Program-made: the position numbers and the translations under genes
Notes under the pieces: generated by a model
Database searches by the model: none
Seen by the model: the letters and a program-made list of their open reading frames with translations, nothing else
Told to the model about the DNA's origin: nothing
Shown here: positions 42,586 through 50,959 of the stretch, piece by piece
Position numbering within the stretch: the stretch's first letter is position 1
How the letters are laid out: the number at the start of each line of letters is the position of its first letter
Assembly (NCBI RefSeq): GCF_029714945.1
Contig: NZ_CP121634.1
Span: 2,563,001-2,627,000, forward strand
Source of the DNA: Bradyrhizobium sp. CIAT3101
GTDB lineage: Bacteria > Pseudomonadota > Alphaproteobacteria > Rhizobiales > Xanthobacteraceae
Length of the DNA: 64,000 nt
Reading direction: 5' to 3'

Positions 42586-42925
42586 GTAAGTGGAGGCTTC
42601 TGTTGCCAGGTGCCTCCGAACCCCGCCTAACGGAGCTTAACCCGTTAGGACTTTAAGATGGTCTTTCAAACTGCGTTACGCAGCCTGAGCAACCGGAGCA
42701 AAGTTGTCGTTGGCAACTATTGCAGTAGCCCGATAACGGCGGAACAATACCGGGAAAAAGCACGCCCTTTACGCCCTCGTCGATCCTATTTCGCCCCCGC
42801 CGAAGCTCACTTGCCAGTGGGCCAAGCCCGCCAAACGATGAGCTTTGGTGGAGGCGCCGGGTACCGCCCCCGGGTCCGAATGGTTTATTGCGACGACCGT
42901 TTATTTCCATAGCCGGCGAACCGGC
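42586..42925 (-). ncRNA. ssrA: tmRNA (permuted two-piece ssrA)
   Basis: The minus strand carries a circularly permuted tmRNA. The acceptor piece comes first and ends CGCCTCCACCA at 42846, with a 5-base T-stem CCGGG/CCCGG. A processing loop (arms AAGCTCA at 42845-42839 and TGAGCTT at 42809-42803) follows. The coding piece begins GGGGGCG at 42798, which pairs over seven bases with CGCCTCC and places a G-U pair at position 3-70, the alanyl-tRNA synthetase identity element. The tag ORF (42714-42676) encodes ANDNFAPVAQAA and TAA. The last helix is GGAGGC/GCCTCC ending near 42590. The 5' end near 42925 is estimated from a TATATT at 42937-42932. tmRNA frees stalled ribosomes and tags the peptide for ClpXP. 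Confidence 0.95.
42676..42714 (-). other. ssrA tag reading frame
   Basis: GCC AAC GAC AAC, then eight more codons and TAA: ANDNFAPVAQAA. The first GCC is the resume codon. The AA end is the ClpX recognition site, and AND.. is the SspB-binding part. Confidence 0.95.
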
Positions 42926-42931
42926 ACCCCC

Positions 42932-42937
42932 AATATA
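42932..42937 (-). promoter_or_regulatory. -10 element of ssrA
   Basis: TATATT on the minus strand, about 7 bases before the first stem of the acceptor piece. No convincing -35 element was found. Confidence 0.45.
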
Positions 42938-43059
42938 GGGGGCAAAGGTTTAGAAAGACAGGGGTTTGGCGCGACTGCGCGGAGGTTCCTTTGGATAGGT
43001 TCCGACCGGTCTCCTGTCTGATCTTGGCCCCGCGGCGGACCGCGTTCTAAGCTGTTGGC

Positions 43060-43665
43060 ATGTCCCCGGATTCAGCACCGGCCGCCCAAGAGCCGGATCC
43101 TTCGCCAACTCACGCCGCTCCGCCAGGTCTCGCCGCGCTGTTTCTGGCCTTTGCCCGGATGTCGCTGGCTGGCTTCGGCGGCGTCCTGGTGTTTGCCCGG
43201 CACGCCATCGTCGACCAGCATCGATGGATGACCGCGGACGAATTCAACGAGACCTTTGCGCTCTGCCATTTCCTGCCCGGGCCCAACATCGTCAACCTGT
43301 CGATGGTGTTCGGCTCGCGGCTGCGCGGCATCGCCGGCGGCGTCGCAGCCTTCACCGGGCTGTTGCTGCCACCGACGCTGATCATGACGGTGCTCGCGAT
43401 CATCTACGCCCGGTTCGGCGACGTGGAGGTGCTGCGTCGTAGTCTCGCAGGCATCTCCTGCGCGGCGGTCGGCTTGTTGATCGCGGTGGTCTTCCGCATG
43501 ATGATGCCGCTGCTGAAGCGGATGGACGTCGTCGTGCTCATCCTGATGCTCGGCGTGTTCACGGCCATCGGCGTGCTTCGCTGGCCGTTGCAGGCGGTGC
43601 TGCTGGTCGCGATCCCGCTCAGCATCGGCGTCACCTATCTGATGCGGCGGAAGGTAGCAGCATGA
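43060..43665 (+). CDS. Chromate transporter, N-terminal half (short-chain CHR)
   Basis: 201 residues, about six membrane helices. One CHR domain: FARMSLAGFGGVLVFARHAI and ALCHFLPGPNIVNLSMVFGS with the conserved PGP motif. Short-chain CHR proteins occur as gene pairs and together equal one long ChrA, acting as an inner-membrane chromate (and perhaps sulfate) exchanger. The stop overlaps the next start (ATGA), so the two are coupled. A Pro-rich N-terminal extension of about 25 residues precedes the domain. Divergent from ssrA. Confidence 0.9.
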   Translation: MSPDSAPAAQEPDPSPTHAAPPGLAALFLAFARMSLAGFGGVLVFARHAIVDQHRWMTADEFNETFALCHFLPGPNIVNLSMVFGSRLRGIAGGVAAFTGLLLPPTLIMTVLAIIYARFGDVEVLRRSLAGISCAAVGLLIAVVFRMMMPLLKRMDVVVLILMLGVFTAIGVLRWPLQAVLLVAIPLSIGVTYLMRRKVAA

Positions 43666-44192
43666 GCAGCGAGAACCCGATCTGGGCGCTGATCTCCACC
43701 TTTGGTCTAATGTCCTTGTTCGCGGTCGGCGGCGCCGCGGCCGCGGTGCCCGAGATGCACCGCATCGCCGTCGATGTGCATCACTGGATGACCGACAAGC
43801 AGTTCGCGGACGCCTATGCGATCGCGCAGCTTTCGCCAGGTCCCAACGTGCTTATCGTCACGTTAATCGGCTATGCCGTTGCCGGCATTCCCGGCGCGCT
43901 GGCCGCAACGTTGGCGATGTGCCTGCCGACGGCGCTGCTTGCCTATTATGTCAGCCGGCTTTTGAACCGGCCGAGCCAATCGCGCTGGCCCGGCCTGATC
44001 CAGGCTGCACTGGTTCCGCTGTCGATCGGATTGATGGCGGCGAGTGCTCTGATCCTGGCACAGTCGACCGATCGCACCATTGCTGCGCTGCTCCTGACCG
44101 CTGCGGTTGCAGTGATCGCCTCCGTCTCGCGCGTCAATCCACTGTGGCTTCTGCTCGCAGGAGGCCTGTTGGGTTTTGCTGGCATTGTGTGA
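43662..44192 (+). CDS. Chromate transporter, C-terminal half (short-chain CHR)
   Basis: 176 residues with about five membrane helices. CHR domain: TFGLMSLFAVGGAAAAVPEM, IAQLSPGPNVLIVTLIGYAV with the PGP motif. It pairs with the preceding 201-residue half to form a heterodimeric transporter. Translationally coupled through ATGA. Family members have been linked to chromate efflux; in soil bacteria the natural substrate may be another oxyanion. Confidence 0.9.
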   Translation: MSSENPIWALISTFGLMSLFAVGGAAAAVPEMHRIAVDVHHWMTDKQFADAYAIAQLSPGPNVLIVTLIGYAVAGIPGALAATLAMCLPTALLAYYVSRLLNRPSQSRWPGLIQAALVPLSIGLMAASALILAQSTDRTIAALLLTAAVAVIASVSRVNPLWLLLAGGLLGFAGIV

Positions 44193-44286
44193 TGAAAATG
44201 GCTAGGCAATGATCCGGGCCGGGGATCGATTTCCAGCCGATTAGAACAACAGTGCTCGTGGCTTACGGGTCGCGGAGGAGACATGC

Positions 44287-45051
44287 ATGGCCGACACAAT
44301 GGGCCACTCGGCGGCGTCAGCCACAAGAAACACATCGGTGGCGATCGGCTTCTGCCTGCTGGCCATCGCGCCACAGATTTTCGAATTCATCTGGTCGATC
44401 GGGACGATCTTTGGCTGGGGTGCCGGGCGCGGTCCGGCCTCGGTCCTCATCAGCCACGCGACTGCACTGGTCGCGGGCGGTCCGGCTGCGCTGCTCGGCG
44501 CGGTCGGCGGTGATACCAAGAAGGCGTCATCGGACGTTCTGCTGGCACTGATCTATTCCTATCCGCTGTTCGCGGTGGCGATTGTCACACTGTTCATGAC
44601 GATCAGGTCGGCGCAGGACTATATCGGCGGCGTCATTCTGATGGCGCTTGCGCTGTTCGCGCTGTGGGCCTCGAGCGACCTGCAGGGTATGCGCGGCTTC
44701 TCCTTTGGCGCGGGCACCGCACCGCGGATGTTCGGGGGATTGTTGGTGGCTCTGTCGGCGGGCATCGCCTTGACGGGCCTTTTGGCCGAGGGTCCCTCGC
44801 TCGCGCATTATTCATGGCGCGGACCCCTGTTCGTGATGTGCGCGATCCTGTTCTTCGCGCTGGCGATCCGGCCGCTTGGTCTCGTGGTCTCGGCGTTTGT
44901 GAGCTTCATGATTGCGGCGCTGGGATCGCATGAAACGCGCTGGGTGGAGGCGGCCATCGTCGGCGCCTGCCTGACGGTCGGCTGCGCGCTTCTCTTCCCC
45001 TACGTGCTCGGTTTGCCAATGCCGATGTTCCCGCGTTTCCTGGCTCAGTGA
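44287..45051 (+). CDS. tctB: Tripartite tricarboxylate transporter, TctB subunit
   Basis: 254 residues with about five membrane helices (TSVAIGFCLLAIAPQIFEFI, KKASSDVLLALIYSYPLFAV and PLFVMCAILFFALAIRPLGL). Longer than the typical 150-residue TctB because of an extra N-terminal pair of helices. It is the small membrane subunit of a secondary carboxylate importer (citrate or similar). GGAGGA lies 8 bases before ATG 44287. tctA follows after 7 bases. Confidence 0.85.
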   Translation: MADTMGHSAASATRNTSVAIGFCLLAIAPQIFEFIWSIGTIFGWGAGRGPASVLISHATALVAGGPAALLGAVGGDTKKASSDVLLALIYSYPLFAVAIVTLFMTIRSAQDYIGGVILMALALFALWASSDLQGMRGFSFGAGTAPRMFGGLLVALSAGIALTGLLAEGPSLAHYSWRGPLFVMCAILFFALAIRPLGLVVSAFVSFMIAALGSHETRWVEAAIVGACLTVGCALLFPYVLGLPMPMFPRFLAQ

Positions 45052-45058
45052 GGCTGTC

Positions 45059-46573
45059 ATGGAGCTTTTTGCCAACCTCGCTCACGGTTTCGCCGTCGCC
45101 TTCTCTCCGGTCAACCTTCTGATGTGCCTGATCGGCGCGCTCGTCGGCACGCTCGTCGGCGTGCTGCCGGGCATCGGCACCATCGCGACCGTCGCGATGC
45201 TGCTGCCGATCACGTTCGGGCTGCCGCCGGTCGGCGCGCTGATCATGCTCGCCGGCATCTATTACGGCGCCCAGTATGGCGGCTCGACCACCTCGATTCT
45301 GGTCAACATTCCAGGCGAAGCGACATCGGTAGTCACTGCCATCGACGGCCACGCCATGGCCAAGCAGGGCCGTGCCGGTCCGGCGCTGGCGATCGCCGCG
45401 ATCGGCTCGTTCTTCGCCGGTTGCGTCGCGACCGTGCTCATCGCGGTTCTCGGTGCACCACTCACAAAACTCGCGCTGGCGTTCGGTCCGGCCGAGTACT
45501 TCTCGCTGATGGTGCTCGGCCTGATCTTCGCCGTCGTGCTCGCCAAGGGCTCGGTGCTGAAGGCGATCGCGATGATCGTGTTCGGCCTGCTGCTGTCGAT
45601 GGTCGGCTCGGACATCGAGACCGGTGCCTCGCGCATGGCCTTCAACATTCCGGAGCTTGCCGACGGCCTCGGCTTTGCGACGGTGGCGATGGGCGTGTTC
45701 GGCTTCGCCGAGATCATCCGCAATCTCGACGCCGGCGCCGAGATGAATCGCGATCTCGTGCAGCAGAAGATCACCGGCCTGATGCCGACCAGGAAGGACC
45801 TGGCCGACTCGACGCCCGCGATCTTGCGCGGCACCGTGCTCGGCTCGATCCTCGGCATTCTGCCCGGCGGCGGTGCGGTGATCGCGTCGTTCGCGGCCTA
45901 CACGCTCGAGAAGAAGCTCGCCAAGGATCCGAAGCGGTTCGGCCGCGGCGCGATCGAGGGCGTTGCTGCGCCCGAAAGCGCCAACAACGCCGCGGCGCAG
46001 ACCTCCTTCATCCCGCTGCTCACCCTCGGCATCCCGCCGAACGCGGTGATGGCGCTGATGGTGGGCGCGATGACCATTCATGGCATCGTGCCGGGTCCGC
46101 AGGTGATGCAGAAGCAGCCTGATCTGGTCTGGGGCATGATTGCCTCGATGTGGATCGGCAATCTGATGCTGATCATCATCAACCTGCCGCTGGTCGGAAT
46201 CTGGGTCCGCCTGCTGCGCGTGCCGTATCGGCTGATGTTCCCCTCGATCGTGATCTTCTGCGCGATCGGCATCTACTCGGTGAACAACGCGCCGGTCGAC
46301 GTCATCCTCGCAGGCGTGTTCGGTCTCGTTGGCTACTGGCTGATCAAGCACGATTTCGAGCCGGCGCCGCTGCTGCTCGGCATGGTGCTCGGACCGCTGA
46401 TGGAAGAGAACCTGCGCCGCGCCCTGTTGATCTCGCGTGGTGACTGGAGCGTGTTCCTGACGCGTCCGCTCTCGGCGGTGCTGCTCGCGATCGCGGCGTT
46501 CCTGCTGGTGCTCACGCTGTTGCCCATGCTGCGCGCCAAGCGCGACGAGGTGTTCACCGAATCCGAGAACTGA
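45059..46573 (+). CDS. tctA: Tripartite tricarboxylate transporter, TctA subunit
   Basis: 504 residues, about eleven membrane helices; the large permease subunit. Family motifs: NLLMCLIGALVGTLVGVLPG near the N-terminus, YYGAQYGGSTTSILVNIPGE and GILPGGGAVIASFAAYTLEK. It transports an organic acid delivered by a TctC-type binding protein. A terminator lies directly after it, before the tctC gene. Confidence 0.96.
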   Translation: MELFANLAHGFAVAFSPVNLLMCLIGALVGTLVGVLPGIGTIATVAMLLPITFGLPPVGALIMLAGIYYGAQYGGSTTSILVNIPGEATSVVTAIDGHAMAKQGRAGPALAIAAIGSFFAGCVATVLIAVLGAPLTKLALAFGPAEYFSLMVLGLIFAVVLAKGSVLKAIAMIVFGLLLSMVGSDIETGASRMAFNIPELADGLGFATVAMGVFGFAEIIRNLDAGAEMNRDLVQQKITGLMPTRKDLADSTPAILRGTVLGSILGILPGGGAVIASFAAYTLEKKLAKDPKRFGRGAIEGVAAPESANNAAAQTSFIPLLTLGIPPNAVMALMVGAMTIHGIVPGPQVMQKQPDLVWGMIASMWIGNLMLIIINLPLVGIWVRLLRVPYRLMFPSIVIFCAIGIYSVNNAPVDVILAGVFGLVGYWLIKHDFEPAPLLLGMVLGPLMEENLRRALLISRGDWSVFLTRPLSAVLLAIAAFLLVLTLLPMLRAKRDEVFTESEN

Positions 46574-46660
46574 GCGGCGCGTACCTGCGTCGGCGTGTCA
46601 CGCGTCGGCACGCCGCATTCGGAAGTCCAATCGACTTGTGTGATGTCTTCGTGAAATGAA

Positions 46661-46687
46661 AATGCCGGCCGCGAGGCCGGCATTTTT
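46661..46687 (+). terminator. Terminator between tctA and tctC
   Basis: Perfect 10-base arms AATGCCGGCC (46661-46670) and GGCCGGCATT (46675-46684) around GCGA, ending in TTTTT. It separates the permease genes from the binding-protein gene. Confidence 0.92.
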
Positions 46688-46709
46688 GTTTATGTCGGAG
46701 ATGATCCAG

Positions 46710-47690
46710 ATGACCTCCATTCGCGCGCTCACGGGCGCATGTGCAGCCGTGCTCGCATCGCTGTGCGGCTTTGTCGCGACCAGCGAAGCGCAGACCTATC
46801 CGACGCGCAGCATCACCATGATCGTGCCGTTCGCGGCGGGCGGCCCCACCGACGTGATCTCGCGCATCGTCACCGCCCACATGGCGCAGACGTTAGGGCA
46901 GAGCATCATCATCGAGAACGTGGTCGGCGCCGGTGGTACCACTGCGACCACGCGCGCCGCGCGCGCGACCAATGACGGCTATACGCTGATCACCGGGCAT
47001 ATGGGCACGCACGCGGCGTCCGTGCCGCTCTATCCGAAGCTCGCCTACCATCCCGAGAAGGACTTCGAGCCGATCGCGCTGCTCGCGGGCACGCCGATCC
47101 TGATCCTGGCGCGCAAGGATTTTCCGCCAAAGGACCTCAAGGAGTTCGTCGCTTACGTGAAGGCGAATGCCGAGAAGGTGAACGCCGCGCATGCCGGCGT
47201 CGGCTCGGTCTCGCACGTGTCCTGCGAGCTCCTGCACTCCATTCTCGACGTCAAGCCGGTCGGCGTGCCCTTCAACGGTACCGGCCCGGCGATGAACGCG
47301 CTGGTGGCAGGCCAGGTCGATTACATGTGCGACCAGATCGTCAACGCCGTGCCGCAGATCAACGCCGGCACCATCAAGGCCTATGCGATCGCAACGCCGG
47401 AGCGCAATCCGTCGTTGCCGAACGTGCCGACGACGGCGGAAGCGGGCCTGCCCACATTCCAGGCCCAGGCCTGGAATGCGATGTTCGCGCCGAAGGGAAC
47501 CTCGCCCGCGATCCTGGCGACCCTGAACGCCGCCGCCGCCAAGGCGCTCGACGATGAGACCGTGAAGAAGCGCCTGCTCGAGCTCGGCAGCGTCATCCCC
47601 ACCGCGGCCGAGCGGACCCCGGAGGCGCTCGCCGCCCTCGTCAAATCCGAGATCGCGAAGTGGACCCCGGTGCTCAAGCCGGCAAGTTAA
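46710..47690 (+). CDS. tctC: Tripartite tricarboxylate transporter substrate-binding protein (TctC/Bug family)
   Basis: 326 residues. A signal peptide (SIRALTGACAAVLASLCGFV ending SEA-QT) is followed by the Bug-family opening YPTRSITMIVPFAAGGPTDV. Further Bug motifs are PKLAYHPEKDFEPIALLAGT and GVPFNGTGPAMNALVAGQVD. It binds a carboxylate in the periplasm and feeds TctAB. ATG 46710 has GGAG nine bases upstream; starts further upstream fall inside or next to the terminator. It has its own transcription context after the terminator. Confidence 0.93.
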   Translation: MTSIRALTGACAAVLASLCGFVATSEAQTYPTRSITMIVPFAAGGPTDVISRIVTAHMAQTLGQSIIIENVVGAGGTTATTRAARATNDGYTLITGHMGTHAASVPLYPKLAYHPEKDFEPIALLAGTPILILARKDFPPKDLKEFVAYVKANAEKVNAAHAGVGSVSHVSCELLHSILDVKPVGVPFNGTGPAMNALVAGQVDYMCDQIVNAVPQINAGTIKAYAIATPERNPSLPNVPTTAEAGLPTFQAQAWNAMFAPKGTSPAILATLNAAAAKALDDETVKKRLLELGSVIPTAAERTPEALAALVKSEIAKWTPVLKPAS

Positions 47691-47715
47691 GCCAGTACAA
47701 TCAAACCGATAGGCG

Positions 47716-47741
47716 AGGGGCGGGACACCAGTTCCGCCCCT
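47716..47741 (+). terminator. Hairpin after tctC, probable terminator
   Basis: AGGGGCGG (47716-47723) and CCGCCCCT (47734-47741) pair; TTGTCGTTTG follows, a weak T tract. Confidence 0.55.
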
Positions 47742-47775
47742 TGTCGTTTGCGCCGGGAGTTCTCACTTTTCCGGG

Positions 47776-47781
47776 TATAAT
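47776..47781 (+). promoter_or_regulatory. -10 element upstream of thyA
   Basis: A perfect TATAAT, 80 bases before the thyA ATG. No good -35 sequence is visible at 16-18 bases. Confidence 0.5.
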
Positions 47782-47861
47782 CGGCGGGACCAGCGAATCG
47801 CCGCTGTCACAGCGCCGGGGGCGCCGTTAAGTTCGCCGCCTCCCCAAAGGCTCTATCGCAC

Positions 47862-48656
47862 ATGCACCAGTATCAGGACCTGCTCGAGCGGATTCTTTCA
47901 GACGGCGCCGAGAAGACAGATCGGACCGGTACCGGCACGCTGTCGGTGTTCGGCCATCAGATGCGCTTCAATCTGTCCGCCGGCTTCCCGATGCTGACGA
48001 CCAAGCGGCTGCCGCTGAAGGCGATCGTGCATGAACTGCTGTGGTTCCTGAAGGGTGACACCAATATCAAATATCTCAGGGATAACGGCGTCACGATCTG
48101 GGACGAGTGGGCGGATGCCAATGGCGATCTCGGCCCGGTCTACGGTCATCAATGGCGCTCCTGGCCAACGCCGGACGGCGGCAGCATCGACCAGATCGCC
48201 AAGGTCATCGACATGATCAAGCGCACCCCGGATTCGCGCCGGCTGATCGTCACCGCCTGGAATCCGGCCGACGTTGACAAGATGGCGCTGCCGCCTTGCC
48301 ATCTGCTGTTCCAGTTCTATGTCGCCAACGGAAAACTGTCGTGCCAGCTCTATCAGCGCTCGGCCGACGTGTTCCTCGGCGTGCCCTTCAACATCGCCTC
48401 CTACGCGCTGCTCACCATGATGGTCGCGCAGGTCACGGGCCTGAAGCCCGGCGACTTCGTGCATTCGCTCGGCGACACCCATCTCTATTCCAACCATCTG
48501 GAGCAGGCGCGGCTGCAACTCACGCGCGCACCGCGTGCGCTGCCGGTGATGCGGATCAATCCTGACGTGAAGGACATCTTCTCCTTCCGTTACGAGGACT
48601 TCGAGCTCGTCGGTTACGATCCGCATCCGCACATCAAGGCAGAAGTCGCGGTCTAG
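47862..48656 (+). CDS. thyA: Thymidylate synthase
   Basis: 264 residues, the length of E. coli ThyA. It methylates dUMP to dTMP with methylene-tetrahydrofolate. The nucleophile is Cys146 in [13 protein letters not shown]. Other conserved parts are [30 protein letters not shown] and [20 protein letters not shown]. It is followed at 5 bases by a GNAT gene and then by folA, which recycles the dihydrofolate that ThyA produces. Confidence 0.98.
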   Translation: MHQYQDLLERILSDGAEKTDRTGTGTLSVFGHQMRFNLSAGFPMLTTKRLPLKAIVHELLWFLKGDTNIKYLRDNGVTIWDEWADANGDLGPVYGHQWRSWPTPDGGSIDQIAKVIDMIKRTPDSRRLIVTAWNPADVDKMALPPCHLLFQFYVANGKLSCQLYQRSADVFLGVPFNIASYALLTMMVAQVTGLKPGDFVHSLGDTHLYSNHLEQARLQLTRAPRALPVMRINPDVKDIFSFRYEDFELVGYDPHPHIKAEVAV

Positions 48657-48661
48657 CACCG

Positions 48662-49147
48662 ATGTCGCTCAGCATTCGCCGCGCGCATCCTGGCGAAGCA
48701 GGGCTCGTGCTTGGTTTCGTCCGCGAACTCGCCGAGTACGAAAAACTCTCGCATGAGGTCGAGGCGACCGAGGCTGACATTGCCGAGGCCTTGTTCGGCA
48801 GCGATCCGCGGTTGTTTTGCGCGATCGCCGAGTGGAACGGCGAGCCCGCCGGCTTTGCAGTCTGGTTCCTGAATTTCTCCACCTTCAGCGGTCGCCACGG
48901 CATCTATCTCGAAGATTTGTATGTGCGGCCGTCGCATCGGGGCAAAGGCCTCGGCAAGGCGCTGCTGGTCTATCTGGCGAAGGAATGCGTCGACAACGGC
49001 TGGTCGCGCCTGCAATGGGCGGTGCTCGACTGGAACGCGCCCTCGATCGCGTTCTACAAATCGCTCGGCGCCGCGATGCTGGACGACTGGACGCTGTGCC
49101 GGGTCTCCGGTCCTGCGTTGACGCGGCTTGCAGGGAGTGCGACCTGA
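48662..49147 (+). CDS. GNAT family N-acetyltransferase
   Basis: 161 residues. SLSIRRAHPGEAGLVLGFVR opens the domain; the acetyl-CoA site reads VRPSHRGKGLGKALLVYLAK and the C-terminal part has WNAPSIAFYKSLGA. It resembles diamine or amino-acid acetyltransferases (SSAT-like). It sits between thyA and folA and overlaps folA by one base (TGATG), so it is part of that operon. Acceptor unknown. Confidence 0.9.
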   Translation: MSLSIRRAHPGEAGLVLGFVRELAEYEKLSHEVEATEADIAEALFGSDPRLFCAIAEWNGEPAGFAVWFLNFSTFSGRHGIYLEDLYVRPSHRGKGLGKALLVYLAKECVDNGWSRLQWAVLDWNAPSIAFYKSLGAAMLDDWTLCRVSGPALTRLAGSAT

Positions 49148-49662
49148 TGGAGATCGTCTTCGTCGTTGCGATCGCGGAGAACGGCGTCATCGGCGCCGGC
49201 AACGCGATGCCGTGGCGATTGAAGTCCGACTTGGCGCGCTTCAAGGCGCTCACCATAGGCAAGCCCGTGATCATGGGCCGTAAGACCTTCGAGTCTTTAC
49301 CGGGGCGCCGGCCGCTTCCGAACCGCACCAACATCGTGATCACGCGCGATGCGGCCTATCGCGCCGCCGGCGCCGTCGTCACGACATCGGCGGCGGCTGC
49401 GGCCGCGGTTGCGCTTGGTGACGCCCTGCGGCGTTCAGCCGCTGAAATCGCCGTGATCGGCGGCGCCGAAATCTTCCGGCAATGGCTCGACCGGGCCGAT
49501 CGCCTTGAAATCACCGAAGTGCATGCGCGGCCCGATGGCGACACGCATTTCGAGATCGACAGGGCGCAGTGGGACGAGACCGGGCGCGTTCGCCATCCGG
49601 CCGGGCCGGACGACAGCGCCGACTTCTCCTATGTGACATATCGTCGGCGGCCGTCCCATTAA
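49147..49662 (+). CDS. folA: Dihydrofolate reductase
   Basis: 171 residues. It reduces dihydrofolate to tetrahydrofolate with NADPH. Conserved motifs: VVAIAENGVIGAGNAMPWRL, with the catalytic acid region DLARFKALTIGKPVIMGRKT and LPNRTNIVITR. The C-terminal IAVIGGAEIFRQWL is typical. The start overlaps the stop of the GNAT gene. It completes the thyA cycle. Confidence 0.96.
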   Translation: MEIVFVVAIAENGVIGAGNAMPWRLKSDLARFKALTIGKPVIMGRKTFESLPGRRPLPNRTNIVITRDAAYRAAGAVVTTSAAAAAAVALGDALRRSAAEIAVIGGAEIFRQWLDRADRLEITEVHARPDGDTHFEIDRAQWDETGRVRHPAGPDDSADFSYVTYRRRPSH

Positions 49663-49731
49663 CTGCATTCGCCAATGTTAACATTGACTTTTCTACCCCC
49701 GAGCTTAGCTCGTGGGTCGGTCAGGCTTGCG

Positions 49732-49760
49732 TTGTAAGGGTCCTTTCGGTCCCCTATAAA
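49732..49760 (+). promoter_or_regulatory. Candidate sigma-70 promoter of hflKC
   Basis: TTGTAA (49732-49737), a 17-base spacer and TATAAA (49755-49760). The predicted start lies about 55 bases before the hflK ATG. Confidence 0.6.
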
Positions 49761-49822
49761 GCCGGACCGGACAATGCGGGCCGGCTTTAGTTCTAGTCCC
49801 GGTCTGCCGAGGAGAGCGTCGA

Positions 49823-50959
49823 ATGCCGTGGAAGAATCAGGGCGGTGGCCCATGGGGCTCGGGTCCGAAAGGACCATGGGGCACAGGCCCGCAACCGGTC
49901 GGGCCGAGGCCGCCGGATCTGGAGGATCTTCTGCGGCGTGGCCAGGACCGGCTGCAGCAGATCATGCCGGGTGGCTATTTCTCCGGCATCGGCATCACGC
50001 TGATCCTGCTCATCGTCGTCGCGCTCTGGCTGCTGTCGGGCTTCTTCCGCGTGCAGTCCGAAGAGCAGGGCGTCGTGCTGCGCTTCGGCAAGCATGTGCG
50101 CACCGTGGATCCGGGCCTGAACTATCATCTGCCCTATCCGATCGAGACCGTGCTGCTGCCGAAGGCGCTGCGCGTCTCGACCATTTCCATCGGCATGACG
50201 CTGATCGACGATCCGGCCCGCCGCGGCCGCTCGATCCGTGACGTGCCGGAAGAGAGCCTGATGCTGACCGGCGACGAGAACATCGTCGATGTCGACTTCA
50301 CCGTGCTGTGGCGTATCAAGCCCAACGGCGTCGGCAACTTCCTGTTCAACATCCAGAACCCCGAAGGCACCGTGAAGGCCGTCGCCGAAAGCGCGATGCG
50401 CGAGGTGATCGGGCGCTCCAACATCCAGCCGATCCTGACCGGCGCGCGGACGCAGACCGAGAGCACCGTGCAGGATCTGATGCAGAAGACGCTCGACGGC
50501 TACGGCGCCGGCATCCAGATCACCCAGGTGCAGATGCAGAAGGTCGATCCGCCGGCGCAGGTGATCGACGCGTTCCGCGACGTGCAGGCAGCGCGCGCCA
50601 ATCTCGAGCAGTTGCAGAACGAAGCGCAGACCTATGCCAACAAGGTCGTGCCGGAAGCGCGCGGCAAGGCTGCGCAGATCCTGCAAGCCGCCGAAGGCTA
50701 CAAGGAGCAGGCGGTCGCCGAGGCCAAGGGCCAGAGCGCCCGCTTCCTGAAGGTGTACGAGGAATACAAGAAGGCGCCCGACGTGACGCGTGAACGGATC
50801 TATCTGGAGACGATGGAGCGCGTGCTCGGCGGCTCGGACAAGCTGATTTATGACGGTGGCCCCTCGGGCCAGGGCGTCGTGCCCTATCTGCCGCTCAACG
50901 AATTGTCGGCCAAGAAGCCTACGACGACGGGCCAGCAGTCGAGCGGAGGCACAAGATGA
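49823..50959 (+). CDS. hflK: FtsH protease activity modulator HflK
   Basis: 378 residues. A Gly/Pro-rich cytoplasmic start (MPWKNQGGGPWGSGPKGPWG) precedes one membrane helix at about 53-76 (GIGITLILLIVVALWLLSGF) and a SPFH/prohibitin domain (FRVQSEEQGVVLRFGKHVRT). The protein forms a cage with HflC around FtsH in the inner membrane, restricting its proteolysis. The stop overlaps the hflC start (ATGA). First gene of the hflK-hflC cluster. Confidence 0.97.
   Translation: MPWKNQGGGPWGSGPKGPWGTGPQPVGPRPPDLEDLLRRGQDRLQQIMPGGYFSGIGITLILLIVVALWLLSGFFRVQSEEQGVVLRFGKHVRTVDPGLNYHLPYPIETVLLPKALRVSTISIGMTLIDDPARRGRSIRDVPEESLMLTGDENIVDVDFTVLWRIKPNGVGNFLFNIQNPEGTVKAVAESAMREVIGRSNIQPILTGARTQTESTVQDLMQKTLDGYGAGIQITQVQMQKVDPPAQVIDAFRDVQAARANLEQLQNEAQTYANKVVPEARGKAAQILQAAEGYKEQAVAEAKGQSARFLKVYEEYKKAPDVTRERIYLETMERVLGGSDKLIYDGGPSGQGVVPYLPLNELSAKKPTTTGQQSSGGTR

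Noticed and set aside
42653..42912. Open frames of about 85 codons on both strands at 42653-42912
   Set aside because: They cover the tmRNA gene, whose stems and tag frame explain the sequence.
46656..46709. Upstream starts of tctC at 46656, 46692 and 46701
   Set aside because: The first lies inside the terminator; only ATG 46710 has a properly spaced GGAG and puts the signal peptide at the N-terminus.
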